12,857 bases of DNA, from assembly GCA_018715885.1 (NCBI GenBank), contig DVKT01000014.1, positions 1 to 12,857 of the forward strand. Direction: 5' to 3'. The notes beneath the pieces were generated by a model that had not been told where the DNA came from, ran no database searches, and saw only the letters and a program-made list of their open reading frames with translations. A program made the translations under genes and the position numbers. Positions 1 through 5,631 of this stretch are shown here, piece after piece. This DNA comes from Caccoplasma intestinavium. GTDB lineage: Bacteria; Bacteroidota; Bacteroidia; Bacteroidales; UBA11471. How positions within the stretch are numbered: the first letter of the stretch is position 1; every line of letters starts with the position of its first letter.

Positions 1-404
1 ACACCAAACGGCAGAAGACCGATGTCACCGTGCATGTGCGCCTGCTCGACGTTCCCATACGATTGATCGAGAAATACGGCGGTACGACCGAAGGCGGCTT
101 GCTTTTCCCCGTCCCGTCGAATCAGAAGGTCAACTCCTACCTGAAAGAGACTACAAGCGTGTGCGGCATAGACAAGGATTTGACATTCCACATGGCGCGG
201 CACACCTTCGCTACGACCGTGACGCTGGCCAACGGAGTGCCGATCGAAACCGTATCGAAGATGCTCGGACATACGAATATTCAGACGACGCAGATTTATG
301 CGCGAGTCATCGACACGAAGATCAACAACGACATGGAGGTCCTCGCCGGCAAGCTGAACGCCAAGGCGATGATTCGCCCTACAACGGCTGCGGTCGGTTT
401 ATAA
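1..404 (+). CDS. Tyrosine recombinase/integrase, C-terminal part (5' end outside the window)
   Basis: This is the end of a site-specific tyrosine recombinase of the kind carried by Bacteroidetes integrative and conjugative elements. The reading frame is open from base 3, so the gene begins upstream of the window. The catalytic domain shows HMAR (HxxR box, codons 189-200) followed by HTFAT, then LGH (264-272), and the nucleophilic tyrosine in QIYARV (codon 297-299). The first catalytic arginine should lie upstream and cannot be seen. The sequence after the tyrosine (about 30 residues) has normal length, so the 3' end looks intact. It is followed after ten bases by the ORF6N gene on the same strand. 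The family joins and cuts att sites to integrate or excise an element; which element this copy serves cannot be told, since the neighbouring transfer genes are broken. Confidence 0.93.
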   Translation, partial: TKRQKTDVTVHVRLLDVPIRLIEKYGGTTEGGLLFPVPSNQKVNSYLKETTSVCGIDKDLTFHMARHTFATTVTLANGVPIETVSKMLGHTNIQTTQIYARVIDTKINNDMEVLAGKLNAKAMIRPTTAAVGL

Positions 405-414
405 ACGGATTCTT

Positions 415-1023
415 ATGGAATTGCAAATCATACAGAACAAGATTCACGAGGTACGCGGCGTGCGGGTGATGCTGGACAAAGACCTCGCGGAGTTGTACGG
501 CGTCGAAACCAAGGCTCTCAACCGTGCCGTCAAACGAAATATCGAGCGCTTCCCGGAGCGGTTCATGTTTCAGCTGACCAAAGAGGAGGCTTTAAGGTGC
601 CGAATTGGCACCTTAAACGATATGCCGCTCGAACGAGGCAAACACCTGAAATATCTTCCCTATGCCTTTACGGAGCAAGGCGTTTCGATGTTGTCTGCCG
701 TATTGCGAAGCCCGACGGCGATTCAGGTCAGCATCTCGATTATGGATGCGTTCGTCGCCATGCGCAACTGCATCCTGACCCGAACCGCCGAATCGGTCGA
801 GATCGCACGATTTCGGGAGCGGGTTCTCGAACTCGAACAAGCGACCGAAGAGATATTGGGCGGAGTCAACGATCTGTCGCAAGACGTGCGCAAGGATATC
901 GAAACGATTTACGAAGCGATCGGAGCATTATCGGTCGAACTGCCGACGCTGTATTTCCACAAGATAGACCGACTGATCGGTACGGCGCGAAGCAACAAGG
1001 TGAGCGTAACGCTCGGCTTCTAA
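415..1023 (+). CDS. ORF6N-domain DNA-binding protein, 3' end replaced by coupling-protein sequence
   Basis: Residues 1 to about 120 form an ORF6N domain, a phage- and mobile-element-borne DNA-binding module, with the typical run RGVRVMLDKDLAELYGVETK near residue 14, then RNIERFPERFMFQLT and YAFTEQGVSMLSAVL. A helical stretch follows (about 130-175), ending in the family-typical ETIYEAIGALSVELP. From about residue 176 the protein is no longer ORF6N: PTLYFHKIDRLIG and what follows is MobC/TraG coupling-protein sequence, and the stop at 1021-1023 lies inside that sequence. The gene is therefore a fusion, with about 175 native codons plus about 27 foreign ones. The DNA-binding part may still fold and work. 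ATG at 415 is chosen because the ORF6N domain starts there and no longer reading is needed. ORF6N is clear; the function in the cell is not known. Confidence 0.88.
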   Translation: MELQIIQNKIHEVRGVRVMLDKDLAELYGVETKALNRAVKRNIERFPERFMFQLTKEEALRCRIGTLNDMPLERGKHLKYLPYAFTEQGVSMLSAVLRSPTAIQVSISIMDAFVAMRNCILTRTAESVEIARFRERVLELEQATEEILGGVNDLSQDVRKDIETIYEAIGALSVELPTLYFHKIDRLIGTARSNKVSVTLGF

Positions 1024-1563
1024 GAGCTGCCGCAGTTGGAAGCGGATTACGGGAAGGTCGGTATGGAGAAGATCATTACGACCGTAGGTAACGTGGTGAG
1101 CGGCTCGGCACGCGCCAAAGAGACGCTGAAATGGCTGTCGAGCGACATTTTTGGCAAGGTCGTGCAGCTCAAGAAGGGCGTTACGATAAACCGGGACAAG
1201 ACCTCGATCAACCTGAACGAGAACACGGACAGCCTCGTGCCGGCATCGAAGATTTCGAACATGCCGACGGGCTGGATCTGCGGCCAGACGGCGAGAGATT
1301 TCATCAAGACGAAAACCGGTGTGGACGGCTCGATAAACATTCAGGAAGCGGAAGAGTTCAAGACCTCGAAATTCTTCTGTAAAACGGACTTCGACATGGA
1401 GGAAATAAAGAAAGAAGAAGCCGCGTATGTGCCGCTGCCGAAATTCTACACGTTCAAATCACGGGACGAACGGGAACGTATTCTCTACAAAAATTTCGTG
1501 CAGGTGGGGCAAGAGGTCAAAGAAATGATAAAAGACATACAGAACAAGCGGAACGCGAAGTGA
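943..1563 (+). pseudogene. mobC: MobC/TraG-type conjugative coupling protein, C-terminal remnant with nonsense codon
   Basis: The frame from about 943 reads PTLYFHKIDRLIGTARSNK, VTLGF, stop, then ELPQLEADYGKVGMEKI, TTVGNVVSGSARAKETL and SDIFGKVVQLKKG. It ends after the block EEFKTSKFFCKTDFDMEE and the tail EVKEMIKDIQNKRNAK. This is the last part (about 206 codons) of the VirD4-like ATPase that links relaxase and DNA to the mating pore in Bacteroidetes conjugative elements. In an intact gene the phrase continues LGFQELPQLE, so the TAA at 1021 replaces a glutamine codon (CAA to TAA), in the same frame as everything downstream. The Walker A and Walker B regions lie upstream of the junction and are absent, so no ATPase remains. 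Base 943 is an approximate junction. A second, shorter copy of the same gene tail occurs at 3591. Gene name and family come from recalled family sequences. Confidence 0.82.
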
Positions 1564-1577
1564 AAAAGCATATCAAT

Positions 1578-1640
1578 AGTAGCGATATATGGATATTTAT
1601 TTCTATATTTGCAAATAAGTAGCAATATATTGCTATATGG
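1578..1640 (+). promoter_or_regulatory. Promoter and probable autoregulatory operator of the HipB-like gene
   Basis: A Bacteroidetes -7 box TATATTTG lies at 1604-1611. Around it are a direct repeat AGTAGCRATATAT at 1578-1590 and 1618-1630, exactly 40 bases apart with one difference, and a perfect 16-base palindrome TAGCAATATATTGCTA at 1620-1635. An ATTTGCAAAT palindrome (1607-1616) overlaps the -7 box. No convincing -33 box was seen. Placement just ahead of an XRE regulator fits operator sites for self-repression, as known for HipB-type antitoxins; that role is inferred. Confidence 0.55.
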
Positions 1641-1952
1641 ACAATCACCAATCAGGACATCATTTCCCTCTTTTGCCAGCGCCTGAAGGAGTATCGTCTT
1701 GCTGCGCGTATAAGCCAAAAGGAAATGGCGGAGAAGTCTGGGGTAAGCCTGACCACCATCAGCCATCTCGAACAGGGGATGAACCGGAACATCACACTGG
1801 GCAATTTTATCTCGCTTCTGCGTGTGGTAGGGCTGGAACGGCGTTTGCTCGAACTGTTGCCCGAACTGCCCATGCCCCCGATGGCATTGAAACAGATAAA
1901 CAAGTTCATACCCAAACGGGTAAGGAGGAATAACGATGATACGGAATCTTGA
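1637..1952 (+). pseudogene. HipB-like XRE-family regulator, probably frameshifted at its start
   Basis: The frame ending at 1952 encodes a helix-turn-helix regulator. From about base 1659 it reads DIISLFCQRLKEYRLAARIS, QKEMAEKSGVSLTTISHLEQ, NITLGNFISLLRVVGL, and then a proline-rich tail with KRVRR. This is a complete XRE domain of the HipB-like kind found before hipA genes in Bacteroidetes. The only ATG before the domain (1637, immediately after the operator palindrome) is in another frame. The proper frame opens after a TAG at 1620 and offers no ATG, GTG or TTG until 1725, which is in the middle of the DNA-binding helix. One extra base in GGACAATCACC (1639-1649) would explain this, since removing it gives an ATG-initiated protein of about 105 residues. 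A rare ATT or ATA start is the alternative. The following hipA is also lost, so decay is the likelier reading. Confidence 0.72.
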
Positions 1953-1977
1953 CGTTTTTTATGGAACCACCGGATAA
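1936..1977 (+). pseudogene. hipA-like kinase gene, only the first codons left
   Basis: Sixteen bases before the HipB-like stop codon a new frame starts with ATG, preceded by an unusually good ribosome binding site (AAGGAGGAA at 1922-1930). It reads MIRNLDVFYGTTG and then stops at 1975. MxxLDVFYGT is the expected beginning of a HipA N-terminal domain in Bacteroidetes hipBA pairs, and overlap with the antitoxin gene end is typical. The match is lost after FYGT, so nearly the whole toxin kinase gene has been removed, probably by deletion or recombination near 1970. The match is short, so the identification rests mainly on position behind a HipB-like gene. Confidence 0.5.
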
Positions 1978-2138
1978 AAATATGTCCGACACGATACGGC
2001 AGAAGGGCTTAGAAGATAGAGTGGAGAGACCCCGAATTGTTTCCGTAGCTCCGAGATTAGGGAATAAAGACGGCAGGTGAGGCAAGACACGGATGATATG
2101 ATAAATGACGTGCTGAACAAACTGGTACTAAATGAATC
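1978..2138. other. Unassigned sequence between the hipA remnant and the terminator
   Basis: A small frame from ATG 1961 to TGA 2080 codes 39 residues (starting MEPPDKNMSDTIRQKGLEDR) and a further frame opens at GTG 2077, but neither resembles a family I know. The sequence may be the tail of a gene whose beginning was lost together with hipA. I cannot support a functional gene here. Confidence 0.4.
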
Positions 2139-2180
2139 AAATCCCTGCGATAATCACAAAATTATTGTAGGGATTTTTCT
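2139..2180. terminator. Intrinsic terminator, possibly bidirectional
   Basis: The arms AAATCCCTGCGATAAT (2139-2154) and ATTATTGTAGGGATTT (2161-2176) form a 16-base-pair stem with two G-U pairs and a six-base loop, followed by TTCT. The thymine run is only moderate, and the reverse strand has a similar short run, so it may act both ways. It would end rightward transcripts coming from the hipBA remnant. Confidence 0.72.
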
Positions 2181-2490
2181 GTTTGAATCTATTTGCAAGG
2201 AATCTTGCAGACGTAAAATTAGTTTTTGCGGCCCTAAACAAACAATGGGAAATCCGACAACTTTACATAGCGGGTATATTTGCGTGCACCTTTTTCTGTA
2301 TAACTCCTGCATCTTCCATTTTTGAGATAAATGTCCTAATCTATTTCTCGGACAATACGCCCGCCATTATTCCGGGACACAACATTCCTCCCTTTTCATC
2401 TTATCCGCTTTCAAATTATCTGTATATCACAGGAAATTGTTATGCTGCCATTGCCTTTCATACGAGCAGCGATAAGTAAATTTATAATTT
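2181..2490. other. Intergenic stretch without a supported gene
   Basis: An open frame on the plus strand spans most of it (2183-2479) but shows no recognisable domain, has an atypical start and mixed residue content, and overlaps a second frame of equal quality. Visible small signals are a hairpin TGCAAG-GAAT-CTTGCA at 2194-2209 and a -7-like TATATTTG at 2275-2282, which sits inside GTATATTTGC (2274-2283). No downstream plus-strand gene fits that promoter. The minus-strand methyltransferase gene ends at 2491 without an obvious terminator hairpin in this stretch. Confidence 0.5.
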
Positions 2491-3246
2491 TTAACGATTA
2501 CATTCGTATAGGAAAAATTCAGAGTTATTGTCAACGGCAAGCTCTTTTTCAAAGGAGGAATACACGGCAATCGAGGAAAATCCTACATTCTGCAACATCG
2601 CTTCCATTTCGCCCAATCTATAAAGGTGGGTTTGGAAGTCCATATATTCACGTCGTAACAACTTGCCGCCGTCATACAATTCATAAACACCGGGAGAGAA
2701 CAATGTCTGGGTATGTTCGTCATAACGGTTTTTAGTTTTCAACACTAAGTCATGGTTCTCTTCTGTCTTTACTGATACGGAAAGTTTGTAGTCCTCATCG
2801 TCTTCACAACGGTTGGCGATTGTATCGACGGCAAACACGAATTTTCCTCCGTCTTTGAGCAAATCATATACTGTCCTCAGAATATGCCGGCACTGCTGCA
2901 TGTCCGTAAATAAAGAGACTGAGCCGGATGAAATAAACACATAGTCAAAGCGTTCATCGGGATGATACCGTTCCATGTCTGCCAGCCGTACATCGGCACA
3001 AGGGGCTTTCTGCCTTAATTTATCAAGCATTTCAGGGGAATTGTCTACCCCTTTTACCTCAAATCCCTTCTCCAAAAAAGGGACAAAGAACCGTCCGCTT
3101 CCGCATAGGGCTTCCAAGATGCACTGCCCTTTCCGGGCATAAGACAGATAGAAATTCAATTCATCCTGCGGGGCTTTCTCATGTAGGATTTCATACAGTT
3201 CCGTACATAAACGACCGTAATAATTTCTTTGAACATCCATTATCAT
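2491..3246 (-). CDS. Class I SAM-dependent methyltransferase
   Basis: The protein has 251 residues and a Rossmann-type methyltransferase core. SAM-binding motif I is ILEALCGSGRF (about 43-53), the acidic end of strand 2 is VKGVDNS (about D68), motif III is VRLADMERY (about D90), and motif IV is FDYVFISSGSVS (about 100-111). The C-terminal half (KTKNRYDEH, LYRLGEMEAMLQNVGF) resembles the small-molecule methyltransferases of the Methyltransf_11/25 group, so the substrate is more likely a metabolite than DNA; no DNA-methylase NPPY/DPPY box is present. A start at the second methionine (3240, MDVQRNYYGR) is equally possible. It stands alone on the minus strand, between plus-strand remnants, and appears intact, unlike its neighbours. 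The substrate cannot be named from sequence. It may be a passenger gene of the element. Confidence 0.85.
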   Translation of the reverse strand: MIMDVQRNYYGRLCTELYEILHEKAPQDELNFYLSYARKGQCILEALCGSGRFFVPFLEKGFEVKGVDNSPEMLDKLRQKAPCADVRLADMERYHPDERFDYVFISSGSVSLFTDMQQCRHILRTVYDLLKDGGKFVFAVDTIANRCEDDEDYKLSVSVKTEENHDLVLKTKNRYDEHTQTLFSPGVYELYDGGKLLRREYMDFQTHLYRLGEMEAMLQNVGFSSIAVYSSFEKELAVDNNSEFFLYECNR

Positions 3247-3249
3247 TGT

Positions 3250-3385
3250 TTTTCGTTAATAATAGGTTATATGCGATCATCGCATCGGAAAAGACAATTT
3301 TGGCAAACCCGCCTTTCGTGAAGATGCCTTCGGCTATGAGCTGCTGCATGATCGCACGGGTTTGGTAGTTCCATCGCGATTGTCT
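3250..3385 (-). pseudogene. Unidentified gene fragment joined to the rhuM remnant
   Basis: Reading the minus strand in the same frame as the rhuM remnant gives RQSRWNYQTRAIMQQLIAEG, IFTKGGFAKIVFSDAMIAYN and then sequence running into the methyltransferase start region. The stretch is protein-like and open, but the RhuM match ends before it. I do not recognise the source. It shows a second recombination junction near 3385. Confidence 0.4.
3271..3285. repeat. 15-base palindrome upstream of the methyltransferase gene
   Basis: ATGCGA-TCA-TCGCAT is a perfect inverted repeat with a three-base centre, 25 bases from the methyltransferase start codon. It could be an operator for that gene, but it also lies inside the open gene fragment described for this stretch, so chance is possible. 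Confidence 0.35.
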
Positions 3386-3535
3386 GTCATTGATGTGCTT
3401 TGTGATAACTGTTCTTCCATGTCAAGACAGTTCTGTTATCTGCTCCTGCGTCAGCCCCACCGTTTCTCCTTCCAAATGTGCCTCCAACTTTACTTCATTA
3501 TTTGACTGGGAATTAATTTTCCTTAACTTTTCCAC
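3386..3535 (-). pseudogene. RhuM-family protein, N-terminal remnant
   Basis: On the minus strand from a possible GTG at 3535 the frame reads EKLRKINSQSNNEVKLEAHL, EGETVGLTQEQITELS, stop, then HGRTVITKHIN. This is the beginning of a virulence RhuM-like protein, whose usual phrase is VRLEGETVWLTQxQIxELF followed by a helix-turn-helix region with ISxHIxNIF. The frame contains TGA (complement of 3422-3424) where a phenylalanine-glycine pair is expected, and the match ends after HIN. The expected tryptophan is also glycine here (ETVG). Only about 50 of the roughly 330 codons of the family remain. RhuM proteins are common on Bacteroidetes mobile elements and their role is poorly known. Confidence 0.62.
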
Positions 3536-3590
3536 ACATATTGTTAAAACGAACGTAAGGTACGCTTTTTCCGTATGATTTACACAAGAA

Positions 3591-3660
3591 ATGAATATCA
3601 CGAAAGTGGAAGAGTTCAAAACCTCGAAGTTTTTCTGTAAAACGAATTTCAACATGAGGA
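3591..3660 (+). pseudogene. mobC: Second MobC/TraG tail fragment
   Basis: The frame reads MNITKVEEFKTSKFFCKTNF and NMRR. VEEFKTSKFFCKTNFNM matches AEEFKTSKFFCKTDFDM of the mobC remnant near 1345-1400, also at the DNA level with several mostly synonymous differences. The two copies are therefore diverged relatives and not a recent duplication. The match stops around 3655, close to where the promoter of the next XRE gene begins. Confidence 0.7.
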
Positions 3661-3708
3661 GAAAAAGTAAGATCTATCATCCTAATCAGTTTTATCTGGG
3701 AAAGTCAT

Positions 3709-3742
3709 TATATTTGCATTTAAAACAAATTCATTTGCAAAT
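3709..3742 (+). promoter_or_regulatory. Promoter and probable operator of the second XRE gene
   Basis: The -7 box TATATTTG is at 3709-3716. ATTTGCA occurs at 3712-3718 and again at 3733-3739, 21 bases apart (two helical turns). The second is part of a perfect palindrome ATTTGCAAAT (3733-3742) that overlaps the ATG start codon. Binding there by the XRE protein would block both polymerase and ribosome. The same ten-base palindrome lies at the promoter at 1607. Confidence 0.5.
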
Positions 3743-3938
3743 GGCAAAAGAGATCAACCGCATAAAGGCTGTATTGTCGGAAACAGGGAAAACCAACTTG
3801 TGGCTGGCCGAACAACTGGGGGTAAATCCGACCACCGTATCGAAATGATGTACGAATACTTGTCAACCGGACCTATACACCCTCTCCCAAATAGCAGAAT
3901 TACTCAATGTGAGCCACAGGGAACTGCTGCGCCCCTAA
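3741..3938 (+). pseudogene. Small XRE-family regulator interrupted by TGA
   Basis: From ATG 3741 the frame reads MAKEINRIKAVLSETGKTNL, WLAEQLGVNPTTVSK, TGA, CTNTCQPDLYTLSQIAELLN and VSHRELLRP, ending at 3936-3938. Everything before and after the TGA (3846-3848) is one uninterrupted HTH domain of 65 residues. The missing residue should be tryptophan, because relatives have a tryptophan or aromatic residue after SK, so TGG has become TGA. The product is probably cut at residue 35, within or just after the recognition helix. It is a relative of the regulator at 5904 (shared NRIK, VL, WLAE, LG, QP, IA, L). The AlbA_2 gene follows after 13 bases and is presumably its regulated partner. Readthrough of TGA cannot be excluded. 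Confidence 0.8.
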
Positions 3939-3951
3939 ACGTCGTATCGTC

Positions 3952-5499
3952 ATGGCAGAACATACAACAGAGATAAACAGTAGAATCGAGTCGTTGATCG
4001 CTCAAGGCGAGACTTCGGAAGTCGAGTTCAAATCGGCACGGGGCGGATTTCCCGGTAGTTTTTGGGAAACCTACTCGGTCTTCGCCAATACGGACGGCGG
4101 AACGATCGTGCTCGGCGTGGTGGAAAAAGCAAACCGCTTTTCCCTTGACGGACTGACGGAAGAGACCGGTGGTACGCTACAAGAAAATTTTCTGGGACGC
4201 TGCCCACAACAGAGGGAAAATAAGCGTTTGCCTACCCCATGAAGCGGACGTAAGGATAGAACGGATCGACGGTTCGTACATCTTGGTATGCTATATTCCC
4301 CGTGCGAGCTACGAACTCCGCCCGGTTTATATTTCCACCAATCCGTTCGGAAACACTTACCGGAGGAACCACGAAGGGGATTACCTCTGTACCGATGCGG
4401 AGGTAAGACGAATGTTCGCGGACGCCGAACACGACCGTCACCCGCAAGACGGACGCATCCTCACAGGGTTCGATTTCGAGAGAGATATGGAATCCCTGCA
4501 ACAGTATCGACAGACCCTCGCGAGCCTGCAACCGTCCCATCCGTGGGTAGGAATCAGCGACATGGATTTTCTGAAAAAGACAGGGGCATACGCTACGGAA
4601 TACGAAACCGGGAAAGAGGGATTCACACTGGCCGGCCTGTTGATGTTCGGTAAATACGACAGCATCATCAACCGTTCGGGCGACCCGATGTATTTCGTGG
4701 ATTATCGGGAACGGCTCGCCACCGATGATCCCGATATCAGGTGGACGCATCGCATCTATCCGGACGGGACATGGGAAGCCAACCTTTACCAGTTCTACAT
4801 CAGGATATATAACCGCCTGATACAATCGCTGCCCCGCCCGTTCATGATGAAAGACGGAGTACGTCGGCCCATGACGCCGTGCGGGAGGCGCTCATCAACT
4901 GCATTATCCACCAAGACGTAAACGCACAGGGGCATATCATCGTGGAGCGTACCGACGACAGTTTTGTTTTTATGAATCCGGGCATGTTGCTGGTTTCCCG
5001 GCAGCAGTATTTCGAGGGCGGACGCAGCATTTGCCGCAATCCGACCCTGCAAAAGATGTTCATGCTGCTCGGACGTGCCGAGAAAGCCGGAAGCGGAGTG
5101 GATAAAATCGTAAGCGGTTGGCAGTATTTAGGCTGGCCGCATCCTACTGTTGCGGAGGAAATGCGCCCTGACTATGTGGTGCTGACCCTGCGGCTGGGAG
5201 TAAAAACGACACAAGAAAACCCATCAAGAAGGCCCATCAAGAAAAATTGGAGGAAAAGACAAATCTTGGAGTTTTGCGAAAAACCCAAATCATTCTCCGA
5301 AATTATGGATAACATAGGGCTAAAAGACAGGGTAAGTTTCAAGAGGCTGTATATCAATCCTATGATTGAAGAAGGCGTGTTGGCAATGACCGAGCCGGAT
5401 AACCCGACGAGCCGGAACCAGATGTATGTAACGGTACAAGAGACTCAGAAACGTGAAGACGCACAAGAAGGATCACAAGAAGGATCACAACACGAATAA
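3952..5499 (+). pseudogene. AlbA_2/Schlafen-like ATP-binding protein (RecG-like C-terminus), two frameshifts
   Basis: The intact protein would have about 515 residues. The N-terminal AlbA_2 (Schlafen-like) domain has TSEVEFKSARGGFPGSFWET and FANTDGGTIVLGV. A central part has RYKKIFWDAAHNRGKIS and SYILVCYIPRASYELRPVY. The RecG-like HATPase-type C-terminus has HDAVREALINCIIHQD and FMNPGMLL, and a winged-helix end follows (RQILEFCEKPKSFSEIMDNI). Reading requires frame 1, then frame 2 from about 4168, then frame 1 again from about 4868. The first change fits one extra G in ACCGGTGG (EETVVRYKK after removal). The second fits one lost C in GGCCCA (VRRPHDAVREAL after repair). The last residues are a short repeat, QEGSQEGSQ. 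Family members act in transcription control or phage defence, including RNA cleavage by Schlafen-type cores. Either the gene is dead or the sequence has two homopolymer errors. Confidence 0.83.
5463..5490 (+). repeat. 12-base tandem repeat at the end of the AlbA_2 gene
   Basis: ACAAGAAGGATC occurs twice without gap (5463-5486), followed by ACAA, encoding QEGSQEGSQ just before the stop codon. It is likely a slippage repeat in a disordered tail, of a length that keeps the frame. Confidence 0.7.
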
Positions 5500-5590
5500 A
5501 TGCAGCCCGTTGTGCTGATGATATAGAAGCCTTTTTCGGTAAGCAATAAAAAAGTCGCCCCCGTATTCAAAATCAACGAAAGAGAAAAGT

Positions 5591-5631
5591 AAAGGGGCTG
5601 TCTAACAAGTTTAGATGGCCCCTTTATTTGT
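5591..5631 (+). terminator. Strong intrinsic terminator
   Basis: AAAGGGGCTGTCTAA (5591-5605) pairs with TTAGATGGCCCCTTT (5611-5625) over 15 positions, two of them G-U, around a five-base loop, followed by ATTTGTTT. It ends the AlbA_2 transcript and insulates it from the restriction-modification operon. The base composition falls sharply right after it. Confidence 0.85.

Noticed and set aside
1961..2080. Small 39-codon gene behind the hipA remnant
   Set aside because: It overlaps the hipA start in another frame and shows no known family; the open frame alone is too short to support a gene.
2077..2479. Two overlapping plus-strand open frames (2077-2325 and 2183-2479)
   Set aside because: Both start at GTG or TTG, lack recognisable domains, overlap each other, and one runs through the terminator hairpin. 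They look like chance openings in AT-rich sequence.
3846..3848. TGA as tryptophan (alternative genetic code)
   Set aside because: TGA is the proper stop of the mobC remnant (1561-1563) and of the specificity gene (9481-9483), so the standard bacterial code applies; a simple nonsense change is enough.
4232..5063. Minus-strand open frames opposite the AlbA_2 gene
   Set aside because: The plus strand codes recognisable AlbA_2/RecG-like sequence there; the minus frames are shadows in GC-rich DNA.
5591..5625. Hairpin as the terminal inverted repeat of an insertion sequence
   Set aside because: The arms pair with each other around a five-base loop, followed by a T-rich run, and no transposase or second end is nearby. 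An intrinsic terminator explains it.
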